The notes: generated by a model not told the origin, from the sequence alone. A stretch of 64,000 nt of DNA from Proteles cristata cristata (GCA_017311185.1 JAESUZ010005105.1:124001-188000); one strand, 5' to 3'. Shown: positions 1 through 12,164, counted from the stretch's first letter. Program-made: numbers and translations.

Positions 1-1078
1 CCCAGATGTCTCTAGAAGGTAACTTTTAAACTTGTTGGCCAGCCACGAAAACTGAATTAGTCCATCCCTCTACAATCTCCCCCTTTGTCCATGACTGTAT
101 TTGAAAGGATGAAATGTGAAGAAGACTATGTATTCTGCCCACCTATATCTCACACTAACAACTCAAATTACAACCACATCAATGTTATATAACACAAGGG
201 AAATTTACTTATTTGCCATTGAATAGAAAATTTTATTGAGCCCATCCATGCCTATAAATCTTCAATTGCATCTTAACTTTCCTTGAAAAATGATACTTAT
301 TCACAACTCCCCTAGTTCTCTATGTGAAATTCAAAATCAAGCCACACTAGTATATTCCCTATCCTACGGCTATAAATTCAAGGAAGGCCATCTGCATGAT
401 CTGTTCATCATTCAACTTAAGTATGTGCCAAAACTGTAAGGCAATGTCCTTAAAGTTTGGATAGTGCCTTTCAAGTGCTGTTTGGCTGAGTCATCCTTAG
501 TGTAGCTTGCCATGCACCCATATAAAAGTAGCCTATCATTTTTAGCCTAAGCCACCTTAACTGAAGAGACTATCCAAGATGAAAATTATGTGAGACCAAT
601 TCTTACTAAATACTATGAGAAATTTTAGCTATATTTTAAAGTGAGTGCATTCACTAATCCTTAAATTATGTCTTGTTTCATGTGAAAAAAATCTCTTTTA
701 TCGTTGGTATTTAAAGTAGATACTGGAACTCTCTGTTTCAAAATTAAAATATACTTCAATATTAAAAACATCAAAATCAGAAAATTAAGATTACTTAAAG
801 CTGACATTAAGTTTTCCCTCCTTAACAAAATATTAACAATTCTGATTTTATACTTTACAAAGCAAATTAGATAATATCACATATTTGTTATATATACTGC
901 CCTTCTATTTATTAGCTTAAAGTAGTTATTTTATGGTATGAGCATAAAACTGTGGGTAAGAAGGGAAGAAACAACTAATCTCTTCATAACATCTATTTGG
1001 AAACTGTTAATCAAAAAGATTCAGATTGGAGGATACAAATTGAACAATTAAATTTATTATATATGGGGTTTTTTCCTT
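1..1078. other. Non-coding AT-rich stretch
   Basis: No open reading frame or recognisable gene is visible. At 78-91 a pyrimidine tract (CTCCCCCTTT) stands just to the right of a CTACA, which on the minus strand reads as a polypurine tract followed by TGTAG. This could be the 3' LTR edge of another minus-strand retroviral remnant that runs off the window, but nothing else confirms it. The rest looks like ordinary intergenic sequence. Confidence 0.4.
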
Positions 1079-1080
1079 TT

Positions 1081-1300
1081 TAAAAAATGTATTTATTTTT
1101 ATTTATTTTTTAGTAATAGAAAGACAGAGCATGAGAAAGAGAGGAGCAGAGAGAGAGAGAGGGAGACACAGAATCTGAAGCAAGCTCCAAGCTCTGAGCT
1201 GTGAGCACAGAGCCAGATATGGGGCTTAAACCCACAAACTTTCACCATGATCTGAGCTGAAGTCAGATGCCTAATTGACTGAGCCCCCAGGGGCCCCTTT
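1081..1300 (-). mobile_element. CAN-SINE (carnivore tRNA-derived), antisense
   Basis: Read on the minus strand it has the CAN-SINE order: GGGGCCCCTGGGGGCTCAG head, pol III box region, CT-rich segment, then an A-rich tail (seen here as T/A-rich sequence at 1081-1115). It has many substitutions compared with the young copies at 8121 or 60197, so it is an older insertion. No clear target-site duplication was found. Confidence 0.8.
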
Positions 1301-2159
1301 GCTTTTTTAAAAAAATAGGTAGGTATCCTATAACTTTCGATGATTAATGAGTGAGGAACAACAATTGGATCTATTTAATGCAAAATTTGCACTGGTTACA
1401 GATGATGTCCTGTGCTCTAGTATGGAAATTAATCTAATATTCTCTTTGAATATGAGGGAAAATAGCCAGGATTTATGCAAATTAAAGTATAATTTAGTAT
1501 AAGAAGATCATATTAATAATTAAAGACTATAAATATTGGATCACTAATTATATATCTGAAACTATTTATCCATTATATGATAATTAACGAATTTAAACAT
1601 AAACTATAAACAAATAAATATATAAATAAATAAATACATAAATAAATATTCAGGGTTCTTGACTTTTCCCTGACATTAGCCATCTCTCGTATTTTAATCC
1701 TGCAACCACTTTCTTGCTGGACAAGAAAGACTTTAAACTTAGAGTCTACGACACACTTACCTCAATGGACATTTCATCTCAGCAGAAAATCAACATGGAA
1801 ACAATGGCTTTGAATGACTCACTAAACCAGATGGACTTATGAAAAAGCTAATAATTTAGCACTCTGATAAAGGAACAGTAACATCCTTGTATAAATATAT
1901 ATTTGTAGGTAAGCCTGATGTTGTGGAGAAGGTCACTTCTGTACTCCTCCTTCTTCTATGACTACTCATGAATTAATTCAAATCACTTGTATTGAGAACT
2001 TATGGTGTGACCAATATTGCTATAAGTATTAAGGCCAAAAAGAGTGAACAGGTAATGACCAACCTCTACTAATATGTATTACATTCAAAACATTCCATTC
2101 TAAAGTCTAAAACATTCCATTCCATGGAATTCTAAAATCCCATTCCATTCTATTCTAAA
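1301..2159. other. Non-coding stretch, with an AT-rich simple repeat
   Basis: AT-rich DNA with a degenerate (TAAA/TAAATA)n tract at about 1610-1650. No coding potential or clear repeat family is visible, although 1965-2045 weakly resembles an ancient L2-type consensus. Confidence 0.4.
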
Positions 2160-2646
2160 AGAGGAAATACATTCTTTTAAGTGTACATGGAACATTCTCC
2201 AGAATGGATCACATATTAGGTCACAAAACAAGCCTTAACAAACACAAAAATATTGACTCATACTATGTACCTTTTCTAAACATAATACAATGAAACTAGA
2301 AGTTAACCACAGGAAGATATTTGGAAAGACCACAAGTATATTGCAGGGTAAATACCTGCTACTAAACAGTGAATTGGTTAACCAGGAAGTCAAAGAAAGA
2401 ACTTAAAAATACATGCAAAAAAATGAAAATGAAAACACAACAGTCCACAACAATTTTGAGAGCAGCAAAAGCAGTCATAAGAGGGAAGTACATAGCAATA
2501 CATGCCTACCTCAGGAAGCAAGAAAAATGTCAAATAAACAACCTAACTCTACACCTAAAGGAGCTAGAAGACAAACAACAAATGAAGTTGAAATCCAGCA
2601 AAAGAAAGGAAATAATAAAAATGAGAGCTGAAATATATGGTCTAGA
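2160..2646 (+). mobile_element. Old L1 (L1M-like) ORF2 fragment, left half
   Basis: The sequence follows the mammalian L1 ORF2 region between the endonuclease and reverse transcriptase domains. The plus strand translates with frameshifts to L1-like segments such as KKSKKELKNTC and [10 protein letters not shown]. It is broken at 2646 by a young L1 insertion and resumes at 4014, where 17 bases are repeated as the target-site duplication. The short frames here are relics of L1 and not host genes. Confidence 0.75.
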
Positions 2647-3758
2647 CCAAAAGTATACAGCCAACTAATCTTTGACAAAGCAGGAAAGAATATCCAATGG
2701 AAAAAAGACAGCCTTTTTAACAGATGGTGTTGGGAGAACTGGACAGCAACATGCAGAAGAATGAAACTAGATCATTTTCTCACACCATGCACAAAAATAA
2801 ACTCAAAATGGATAAAGGACCTGAACGTGAGACAGGAAACTATCAACACCCTAGAGGAGAAAGCAGGAAACAACCTCCTTGACCTCCACCGCAGCAACTT
2901 CTTACTTGACACATCCCCAAAAGCAAGGAATCAAGAGCAAAAATAAACTGTTGGGACCTCATCAAGATTAAAAGCTTCTGCACAGCCAAGGAAACAACCC
3001 AGAAAATTAATAGGCAACCAACGGAATGGGAAAAGATAGTTGCAAATGACATATCAGATAAAGGGTTGATATCCAGAATCTACAAGGAACTCACCAAACT
3101 ACACGCCCGAAAAACAAACAACCCAGTGAAGAAATGGGCAGAAGATATGAACAGACACTTCTCCAAAGAGGACATCCAGATGGCCAACAGACACATGAAA
3201 CGATGCTCAGCATCACTCCTCATCAGGGAAATACAAATCAAAACCACACTGAGATACCACCTCACGCCAGTCAGAGTGGCTAAAATGAGCCAATCAGAGA
3301 ACTCTAGATGCTGGCGAGGATGTGGAGAAACGGGCACCCTCCTACACTGTTGGTGGGAATGTAAACTGGTACAGCCCCTCTGGAAAACAGTGTGGAGGTT
3401 CCTAAGGAAACTAACAATAGAACTCCCCTATGACCCAGCAATAGCACTGCTAGGAATTTACCCAAGGGATACAGAAATGTTGATGCATAGGAGCACATGT
3501 ACCCCAATGTTCATAGCAGCACTCTCCACAATAGCTAAAACCTGGAAAGAGCCTAAGTGTCCATCAACAGATGAATGGATCAAGAAGATGTGGTTTATCT
3601 ATACCATGGAATACTACATGGCAATGAGAAACAATGAAATGTGGCCATGTGTAGCAACATGGATGGACCTTGAGGGTGTTATGCTGAGCGAAATAAGTCA
3701 GGCAGAGAAGGACAAATATCATATGTGTGCACGTATAGGAGGATTAGGAGGAACTTAA
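2647..3758 (+). pseudogene. L1 ORF2 C-terminal remnant
   Basis: This is the C-terminal part of the L1 ORF2 protein (after the reverse transcriptase domain), including the Cys-rich segment around 3300-3365 (C-W-R-G-C-G, H-C-W-W-E-C). Compared with the copy at 62080-62260, a single base is missing near 2928, so the frame shifts within the segment ending SPKAR. The later frame runs from about 3066 to the natural stop at 3756-3758, ending RIGGLGGT. There is no start, no endonuclease and no reverse transcriptase, so it cannot make an active protein. Confidence 0.9.
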
Positions 3759-4013
3759 CGGAGGACCAAGGGGGAGAAGAAGGGGGAAATGGTGGGGGAA
3801 AGGGAGAGAGGCAAACCATGAGAGACTCTTGAATGCTGACAAAAACTGAGGACTGGTGGATGTGGGGGAAGGAGGGGTGGGCATGGAGGAGGACACTTGT
3901 GGGGATGAGCACTGGGTGTTATGTGGAAACTAATTTGACAATAAACTATTTGTAAAAAAATAAAAAAATAAAAATAAATAAAAATAAATAAAAACAACAA
4001 CAACAACAAAAAA
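2647..4013 (+). mobile_element. Young L1, 5'-truncated 3' end, nested in an older L1
   Basis: This insertion carries only the last third of ORF2, the 3' UTR and an A-rich tail. A 17-bp target-site duplication (GAAATATATGGTCTAGA at 2630-2646 and 4014-4030) fixes both ends. It matches the L1 at 61960-63229 almost base for base, so both come from one recently active family. The 3' UTR has a G-rich polypurine stretch (3765-3815) and an AATAAA before a tail of A-rich repeats. The 5' truncation is typical of target-primed reverse transcription. Confidence 0.93.
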
Positions 4014-4030
4014 GAAATATATGGTCTAGA

Positions 4031-4034
4031 AACT

Positions 4035-4094
<60 letters not shown>

Positions 4095-4880
4095 TAGAAC
4101 AGATCAATGCAACCAGGAGCTGGTTCTTTGAAAAAAATTAATAAAACTGAAAAACCTCCAGCCAGACTCATCAGAAATTAAAGAGAAAGGATCAAAAAAA
4201 TAAAACCACATGTGAGAGAGGAGAAATAACAACCAACACTACAGAAATACAATTATAAAGGAATAGAATGGAAAAACTACATGTCAACAAATTGGAACAA
4301 CCTGGAAGAAATGTACAAACTCTTAGACACATATAAACGACCATAACTGAAAAAGAAGAAATAGAAAACTTGAGCAGACGGGTAACCAGGAAAGAAACTG
4401 AATTGTAATCAGAAAACTCGCCACCTTAAAAGTCCAGGGCCAGATGTCTTCACAGGCAAATTCTACCAAATATTTAAAGAAGAATTAACTCTTATTCTTC
4501 TCAAACTATTTCAAAAAATAGAAAGAGAAGGAAAACTTCCTAAAACTCATTCCATGAGACCAGCATTACCATGATCCTAAAACCAAATAAAGAGTTCACA
4601 AAAAAAGAGAACTACAGGCCAATATCCTTGATGAAGACGAATGCAAAAATAAGACAAAAACAGAGAGAGAGGCAAACCTTAAGAGCCTCTTAAATACAAA
4701 GAGCAAAATGAGGGTTGCTAGAGGGAAGTTGGGTGGGGGGATGGGCTAAATGGGTAACGGGCATTAAAGAGGGCAATTGTGACACACACTGGGTGTTATA
4801 TGTAATGATGAATCACTAAATTCTACTGCTGATACCAATATTGCAATATATGTTAACAAATGTGAATCTAAAATAATTGA
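4031..4880 (+). mobile_element. Old L1 (L1M-like), right half and 3' UTR
   Basis: The ORF2-type sequence interrupted at 2646 continues here (a run like ...INATRSWFFEKI... with frame breaks) to about 4640. It then jumps straight into a carnivore L1 3' UTR (AGAGAGGCAAACC to TGGGTGTTATATGTAA), so most of the reverse transcriptase and C-terminal coding sequence was lost by internal deletion. A (CA)n microsatellite sits at its left edge. Confidence 0.75.
4039..4092 (+). repeat. (CA)n microsatellite
   Basis: About 27 uninterrupted CA units lie within the old L1, a few bases after the target-site duplication of the nested young L1. Probably polymorphic in length. Confidence 0.97.
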
Positions 4881-5426
4881 ATGACTCTTGACTACAATGA
4901 TTTGATGATTTCCTGCCTTACATTCAATTAATTAAAAAGAAAAAAGATAACATATCTAAGTACTTCATATTGGGGAAATGTTAGAAGGTAAATTTTCAAT
5001 TACAGGTTTAGAGTGGCGTTACTATATATTTATTTGGTATTCTGACTTGGAGTCAATTCCAAAATGTTCAACATAGTCCCAGAAAGATATTCATAGGAAC
5101 TGGCAATGGGAAAGTGTAACTGGGAAGGTGGACTGTTCCATCTTAAAGAGAGCTAATTTCTCTCTTAAGCAGTATAACTACATGCTTTCTTAATGTGAGT
5201 CACTTGGTTAAGAGAAAATCTTAGAAATATAGTGAACATGGTAAATATTAGGAAGAAATACCTACTCTTCAGAATCATCTCCATGTGGAGGTGTATTCTT
5301 TTAAGGATAATTTTCAAAGAGTTAAAAAATACATGAGTCATACAATTTTTCAATGAACACTTGCTAAATATTTTATTCAACTAGTTAAACCTGTAAGATA
5401 GTAAGTTTGTTTAAAAGGAGAATTCA
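4881..5426. other. Non-coding stretch
   Basis: AT-rich sequence with no gene or repeat family that I recognise. The minus-strand frame at 5165-5380 has no features of a real gene. Confidence 0.4.
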
Positions 5427-5640
5427 GGGGCGCCTGGGTGGCTTAGTCGGTTAAGCGTCCGACTTTCGCTTGGGTCATGATCTCGCAGTTCGTGGGTTCG
5501 AGCCCCGCGCCAGGCTCTGTGCTGACTGCCAGCTCAGAACCTGGAGCCTGTTTCAGAGTCTGTGACTCCCTCTCTTTCTGACCCTCCCCCTGCTCATGCT
5601 GTCTCTCTCTCTCTCTCTCCTAGAAATAAAAAAAAAAAAA
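5427..5640 (+). mobile_element. Young felid-type CAN-SINE
   Basis: A complete element: GGGGCGCCTGGGTGGC head, tRNA-like region with GGTTCGAGCC box B, (CT)n and an A tail. It is flanked by AAGGAGAATTCA at 5415-5426 and 5641-5652 as a target-site duplication. It was inserted right at the 5' end of an older SINE of the same orientation that starts at 5654. Confidence 0.95.
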
Positions 5641-5653
5641 AAGGAGAATTCAA

Positions 5654-5850
5654 GGGGTGCCAGGGTGGTTCAGTCAGTTAAGTGTCCATATTCCGCTCAG
5701 GTCATGATCTCATGTTCCTTGAGTTCGAGCCCTGTGTTGGGCTCTGTGCTGACAGCTTAGAACCTGGAACCTGCTTCAAATTCTGTGTCTCCCTCTCTCT
5801 CTGCCCCTCCGTGCTTGCACTTTGTCTCTATTTCCCTCAAAATTAATAAA
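5654..5850 (+). mobile_element. Older CAN-SINE
   Basis: A diverged copy with head GGGGTGCCAGGGTGG and the expected pol III boxes and CT-rich region, ending in AAAATTAATAAA. Several substitutions show that it predates the adjoining element at 5427. Confidence 0.88.
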
Positions 5851-6597
5851 GCAGAATCAAGGAATAAACACTATAATCAAAAGACTACTGTTAAGTATCT
5901 ACTAGATACTGGACAGATTAATATCCTATAGTGTCATAAAACTACAATCTGTAGGGTAGCTTTTCCACAGAACAGAAATTTACAGTTAATGTGTCATTTC
6001 AAGGTATTTGGACTTTAAGCAAAGAGTAAATAATAAAGTGTATTTTCAGGAACAATTAAATAATTTTTGAGCCTATAAGATAATGACATTGTAAAGACAG
6101 ACAGTCATTTTCCTGCCTTATTTCTAAAGTTTGAGGTATTTTCAACAATTCATGAGTGCAATTATCTTGGCCTGTCTCATACCTACCCTTCCCCTGTTGT
6201 TGACAAGACTTATCTGACAGGTAGATCTTGAAAAAAGATCTGGGTATGCTACATCTATCCTATTCCCATTCCTCTCTTGTGTTGTCTTTTCTACAGCTAG
6301 GTTTCAGACTGCTGAAGTCATTCAATAAAAGTTACCCAACTTGCTTGCTGGGGTAGATTTGGATCAGTCTCACTGGAATGTCCAAAGCCATATTTTTAAC
6401 ACCTCTATCTATAATAAAACTGAATCTTTAACATCCACTTCATTGCCTAATTTCTCTAACTGACTCAGGAATCAACCATGATAAGGATGGAATTCCCTCA
6501 CAATCCCAACAATGGCGAGGAACCCAAACACTTTTGTGAATATTATGTGGCGTTACACACTGGAAGCAAGGTATGGCAATACACTTCAAAATTCTAA
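5851..6597. other. Non-coding stretch
   Basis: No coding region or repeat that I can name. It ends at the target-site duplication of the SINE at 6598. Confidence 0.4.
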
Positions 6598-6803
6598 TTT
6601 TGTTTAATGTTTATTCATGTTTGAGAGACAGAGAGTGAGTGGGACAGAGGCAGAGAGAGAGAGAGGAAGACACAGAATCTGAAGCAGTATCCAGGCTCTG
6701 AGCTGTTAGCACAGACCCAGAGGTAAGGCTCGAACCCACAAACCGTGAGATCATGACATGAGCCAAGATCGGATTTTTAACCAACTGAACCACCTGGTGC
6801 CTC
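6598..6803 (-). mobile_element. CAN-SINE, antisense
   Basis: On the minus strand it reads GAGGCACCAGGTGGTTCAG head, box B region near 6730, CT-rich segment and tail. It is flanked by TCAAAATTCTAA at 6586-6597 and 6804-6815, which fixes the insertion. The minus-strand frame over 6611-6793 is SINE sequence and not a gene. Confidence 0.92.
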
Positions 6804-6815
6804 TCAAAATTCTAA

Positions 6816-7565
6816 AATACAAATGGCCTATGCCTCAGAAATCCTTTTCTGATAATAATGCTGATAATTAAAGAAATAGATGATATATATTATGTATAAA
6901 ATAAGATTTTAAACAAATAACTTTATAATAGTTAAATACAGGAAGCTTTTCAAATAAAGATTTGTCCATAAAAAGTGTATAACACAGAAAAAATAGTGAT
7001 GTAAATCTATATTTTTATCATGGAAAAGTATTAACACTATATTGACGCAGAAATTGATTGTATATATACTACGTTCAAGTATACTTATACATTTTTCCAC
7101 TGAAAGTACAGACCTAAAACAATTTTGTTGTCTCTTGTTAACCTGTTGTTATCTATGGGTTGAAGAGTAGCCAGATATATCTTTCCATCACAAAAATTTT
7201 GTTTTGCACTCAGAATGCATCTAATAAAATTGTCTCATTGTCTCAAAGGACAGGATTCCCACTGCTGCCTCTATTAGGTATTTTGCCAAAATTCTGCATA
7301 AATTATAGTCATTAGTCATGTTTGAACTTTGGTTACAAAGGCCCTTTATTTACCCACATAGAGAGCTCCTGCACATTCCTAAGAGTCTGAGGTAATAAAA
7401 CATCCATGTTACATCACTGTGTAAAAGTCTGTCTTTGCCCAGAGAAATCAGAAAGCATCTGCATCTGTCAAAGTCTTCTAAAAATCACCTTAGATTTCTC
7501 ATCATTTAAAATACATAACTTTTCTTTCAGGTTTTCGATCTAAGAAATTTTTTCCTAGGTTTAAA
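6816..7565. other. Non-coding stretch
   Basis: AT-rich sequence with no recognisable gene. The minus-strand frame at 6909-7100 lacks any domain and has the low-complexity composition of chance frames in AT-rich DNA. Confidence 0.4.
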
Positions 7566-7577
7566 GTGGAATAGAAT

Positions 7578-7757
7578 ATTTTCTTTTCTTTTTTTAAATG
7601 TTTTATTTCTTTTTAAGAGAGTCCAAGTGAGGTAGGAGAAGAAAGAAGTGGACAGAGGATCTGACATGGGCTCTGCACTGACAGTAAATAGCCCCTTATG
7701 GGGCTTGAACTCACTAACCCTGAGATCATGAGCTGAGCAGAAGTGGGACACTCAACA
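7578..7757 (-). mobile_element. CAN-SINE, diverged and internally shortened, antisense
   Basis: A degenerate SINE flanked by GTGGAATAGAAT at 7566-7577 and 7758-7769. The head is eroded and some of the middle is missing, but GGGGCTTGAACTCACTAACC and the GAGATCATGA segment are diagnostic on the plus strand. Confidence 0.85.
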
Positions 7758-7769
7758 GTGGAATAGAAT

Positions 7770-8100
7770 TTTTAAGAGGAGTTCCTTGGCAACTCAGAGA
7801 ACACTAGCTGCAATAAAAACTTGTCTGTGAATGTGTATGTCTCCACGAGACGGGCCTTTGTGCACATATTTGACTCTACTTTTGCTTTGAGTTTCATCTT
7901 TGGAGCCATCAGGATCATACAGTCACCTAAAGTAAGATTACCTTCCCCAAGAGTAAGTATATTCTTATTTGGTTATTTCAGTTTCTTCATTTAACATTCT
8001 AGCTCCTTGATCTCAGCAAAAATATCAGACTTCTCTATTTAAATATGAGACGGAAATAAATTAATTTGGATATCTCTGAAAAAAAAAAACCAAAGAGTTA
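7770..8100. other. Non-coding stretch
   Basis: No feature that I can support. Confidence 0.4.
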
Positions 8101-8120
8101 TTTAAAATGGTACGAGTAAT

Positions 8121-8340
8121 GGGGCGCCTGGGTGGCTTAGTCGGTTAAGCGTCCAACTTTCGCTTAGGTCATGATCTCGCGGTTCGTGGGTTCGGGCCCC
8201 GCGTCAGGCTCTGTGCTGACTGCCAGCTCGAAGCCTGGAGCCTGTTTCAGTCTGTGACTCCCTCTCTCTCTCTGACCCTCCCCTGCTCACGCTGTCTCTC
8301 TCTCTCCTAGAAATAAATAAAAAACGTTAAAAAAAATTTT
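8121..8340 (+). mobile_element. Young felid-type CAN-SINE
   Basis: A full-length element with the GGGGCGCCTGGGTGGCTTAG head and the subfamily-specific CTCCTAGAAATAAATAAA 3' end. The flanks TTTAAAATGGTAC(G/A)AGTAAT at 8101-8120 and 8341-8360 form a 20-bp target-site duplication with one mismatch. Confidence 0.96.
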
Positions 8341-8360
8341 TTTAAAATGGTACAAGTAAT

Positions 8361-10364
8361 TATTTAGAATGTGTTTTTGTTTGAGAAAACTTAAATTTTA
8401 AGGGGTTGGATTTGTTGGAAATATTTAATACACACATCAGTAGAGATAAGTCAGTACCCCTGCACTCTTTTCAGCCTTGGTACTTAAAATATCGATCATA
8501 TCATAGGTTCTCAATACATGTGTTTTGAATAATTCATAAGTCGTCATAGAAACAGGAGGACCAAACAGAAGTGACCTTCCCCACAACATTGCACTTACCT
8601 ACAAATATGTTTATACTAGATTGTAACTGTGCCTTCATTACAGTGCCAAATTATTAGCAATGTTGTCTATAGTGATCAATGAGCTAATTATAAATACCAA
8701 TATTTCTTGAAGTACACCAAATTGAAAACACACCTAAATTAAAGTGATTTACTAGAACACTCACTTAATTTTCCAAGATCACAGAAGATAAATTGGTGAT
8801 GAGGAAGAAAGGAGAGTTTGGGAATCTGGACAATGCTCTGTGTTAGAATGCCACAATGGAGCACTGAGATTTTAAGTATATTATCAGTTTGGTTCAGAAG
8901 GGTCAATTCCTATATGATCCTGTCTAAAAACATACTTGATTATTAGTTATTTCTCTCCCTGAGCATTGAGTAGTGCTCCTTTTCTGCAGAGATGCCTATA
9001 ATCCAGGGTAATTTCCTATCTGTAGGAGTCTGATGCTGTCATTCATTACTGTCTTAACAGAAATACCATGCTTCAATTCATCAGACCTTAGAAAAGCACA
9101 CCTCTAGGTTTCTCATTGGGTACAGATTGCTAGAATAAGTAAAAACATTCATATAACAAACTAAATAATTTTTACACAGGAAATCCTTTTCATACTTGGA
9201 ATGGAGGGAAAACAAAAGATATAGACTCTTTATTGACAAAAGGAAATAACTGCTCACTTAATTAATTACCTAATGATAGCTGAGAAAGAAATGTGAAATA
9301 CTATTGCCTCATGTCCAAAATTGCAGAGTTTCTGAACTCTGCCCTTAGTATTTCTTTAAAGAGCATTGAACAGGTTATCAGAGGCACCCAAATTCACAAA
9401 TTTTATAAAGAATTCAGAAAAGAAAACACAATACTTGTAATACCATCAATTAGTACCCGCATACATTAGCATAAGTATTCCAGTAAGTTATGAAGCAAAA
9501 CGAAGAGGAGGAGGAGGAAGAAAATGAAGGAGAGAAAAGAGGTAGTGGCTTTAACTTATTATCTTCAAGGCACTCTGCCTGAATTATCTCAATCAAGACT
9601 CACAATAATTCCATGAAGTAGAAATGATGGAGGAAACTAAAGCTAAAAAGGAAAGGGAAGAGGGAACAGCATACTTTTATGTCAAAGACAGTGTAGAAAG
9701 CACAGGAAGCAAACTTCCTCTTACTAGACATCAGCCCACAGGAAGACAACAGAATCAGAGTCACGCCTGCATAATATTAAAGGCAGTCTCAAAAAAGATC
9801 ACTTAATTTTTACCCCAATCAACTTACATATTAATGATCTTATATATAAAATCGTTTTAAAACCTGATCAGTCAATATAAAAAAATACCTTGTTTTTGTT
9901 GTTTAAGGCAAATACGATAGTCATTCTTTGTTTATTTCTACAAACTTTTAAAGAACACTTACTATGCCCCTGGAGATAAGCTTACTGCTGGAGATCCAAT
10001 AATGTTCAAAATAAAATTTGTCAACATTATTTGACAAGTCAGTCAGTAGACCTATCATAAGAATAGTCATACACCACAGTGGGAATATTAAGAAGAACAG
10101 CCACTTATACCTAAAGGATTATAGATAGATTCCTAGTGAAAGTTACACCTAAACCAAAACTTGAAAGAAGGATAGGAAGGATAGAGACTGCAAGTGTAGA
10201 GATCACTAAAGAGAAAAGGATAATATATGGAAATTTACACAGATAAGTTTAAGCATGGGCTTTTATGGGAACTGCTAGTTAAATAAGTGAAGCAAATTGA
10301 ATCAGGAGATATGAAACCTGACTTTATAGACTGTACCCTTTCATCACTATGATGTACTATCCTT
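8361..10364. other. Non-coding stretch with ancient repeat traces
   Basis: No gene is seen. 9550-9660 looks like a MIR core (decayed 'gaattatctca..aatcctcacaataattccatgaag' type sequence). 9930-10250 weakly resembles an L2-like 'cacttactatgcccctg..gctggagatccaataatg' region. The frame at 9624-9806 overlaps the MIR-like stretch and is unlikely to be real. Confidence 0.45.
9550..9660 (+). repeat. MIR-like ancient SINE
   Basis: The order 'tgaattatctcaat', 'ctcacaataattccatgaagta' (split here for length) and a following 'ggaggaaactaaagc' follows the MIR core and tail, with many substitutions. Identified by eye only. Confidence 0.5.
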
Positions 10365-10770
10365 TTTTTCCTTTTTTCATTAAAGTATAATTAGCAGTGC
10401 AATGTTAGCTTCAGTTGTACGATATAATGATTTCACAATTTTATACATTTCTCGTGCCCATCAAGATAAATGTACACTTAATCCCTGTTACCTATGTCAC
10501 CCAGGCCCCACCCACGTACCCTCTGGCAACCACCAGTTTGGTCTCTGTATTTAAGAGTCTTTGTTTGTCTCTTTTTCTCTTTGTTCATTTGCTTTTCTTT
10601 AAATTCCATATATGAATGAAATCATAAGGTAATTTATCTTCATGTGACTCACTTATTTCATTTAGCATTATGCCCTGTAAGTCCATCTGTGTTGCTGCAA
10701 ATGGCACGATTTAATTCTTTCTTATGCCTAAGTAATATTCCATTGCACATCATAGAGGTATATGTATACT
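10365..10770 (-). mobile_element. Old L1 3'-end fragment, antisense
   Basis: The plus strand carries the reverse complement of an L1 3' UTR and the end of ORF2. It runs from T-rich sequence through 'gtacgatataatgatttcacaattttatac' (opening of the antisense 3' UTR, split in consensus alignment) to 'gcctaagtaatattccattg', the antisense of the common ORF2 C-terminal EYYS-type segment. The frame at 10415-10615 is a by-product. Confidence 0.75.
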
Positions 10771-12164
10771 ATGGGTAGTAAAATGACATGCAGTGCAAGT
10801 ACACTAGAAGAATAGAAGTAGGTAAATTGTATTAAGAAATACTGGAAATATTAGAAAGATCTCTATATGCTCACTGAGAAGCTTAAATTTTATGACGAAC
10901 ATATAAAGGAGTGATAGAAAGGATTAAAATTACTGCCTGAGTAATTTTAATTATTTGTGATAACAAAAATTCGACTTGCAAACTCTGAAAAACTAAAGAA
11001 AAAATTATTTTTTTAATTCAATTTAGTTTCAGTGTCTTTCCTCCCTACCTAACTCTGCCACTTCATTTTAGTGAATCATTACCATATTTCTGTGCTGTCA
11101 CCCAGCTGTCGCCCTCAACGCACCTTAGCCATAATTCTGGTACATTTGTGCACTTTCAGTGTATTAAGAGGTAAAGAAATGTCAGTATCCATCAGAGTTG
11201 TCATTATCAAAATATTCATCATCTCTTCATGTCCTCAAATACTGATTCTGTGCTTTCCTCCAATGGGTCTTCTTGTCCCTCTTCCCATAGTACTTTTATG
11301 GTTCAGTGGTTCTCTGTACAAGCCTTAAGATACTTTTACATTTCTTCAGCAGAATGCAATACAGGAAAATGTATGAAGTACTGAACATTCATTTTTGGTT
11401 TCCTGCCACTATTAAGCATAGGAACACCCTTCTAACTCTATAACAGTCTTGTGAATGGAAATACCATGTGACTTTCGAAAGCCCTTTTAGCCTGTGTTCA
11501 AGGAGCACCTACTTAGTTCCTATTATTTTCCTCCTTAGATGGCTACAAAGAAAAAACTTTGGCAAAGTCTATCTCATTTTTTTTTTCTTCTGGCTCCATA
11601 TCAGTTGGAAGATAGCAGAGAGGCAAAAACATAGACATCTCATTCGGAAACATCAAATTTTCTAAACTATCTCCCAACTCATTTATCCCCTACTAAACAA
11701 ATTTCCTAAATTTTTTAAGTATGAGAAGCCTTGTTCTTACTCATTACGCGGAATAAAATCTTTATTGCCTGAAAATATTACATTAGTCTAAATGCTTGAT
11801 GCATTTGAAACTCAAAATCCATAAATATATTCCTTATTCTACTCTTCATAATTCTTACCTAAAGCCAAAATAAATTAACTTTCATATAACTAAAAGATGG
11901 ATCAAGAGTTTTAAGGAAATATCTAGTATAGCATGAATATCCATTAATAATATTTCAGAAACATTTTTCTACACCACATAAAGGAGAATTAATCATATCT
12001 GGACTTTGTAAAAACTGATTCTAATTACATAGTTTTTTAAATATTGAATGCAAAGATATATGTTAAGAATATATTAATATGCTTTTGCAATGTTGCATTT
12101 AGACATAAAAACGCCCAGAGTAAAATTACTATTGTGACTGAGAGAATAAAAGAAAGAAATTCAA
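10771..12164. other. Non-coding stretch
   Basis: No recognised gene. The plus-strand frames at 11071-11328 and 11468-11665 show no family similarity that I can recognise and lie in AT-rich DNA. Confidence 0.4.

Noticed and set aside
3755..4171. A 138-residue minus-strand frame with a long Cys-Val repeat
   Set aside because: It is the translation of the (CA)n microsatellite and L1 3' UTR, not a gene.
5450..5510. tRNA-like sequence with box A and box B
   Set aside because: It is the tRNA-derived head of a CAN-SINE; the same applies to all similar heads in the window.
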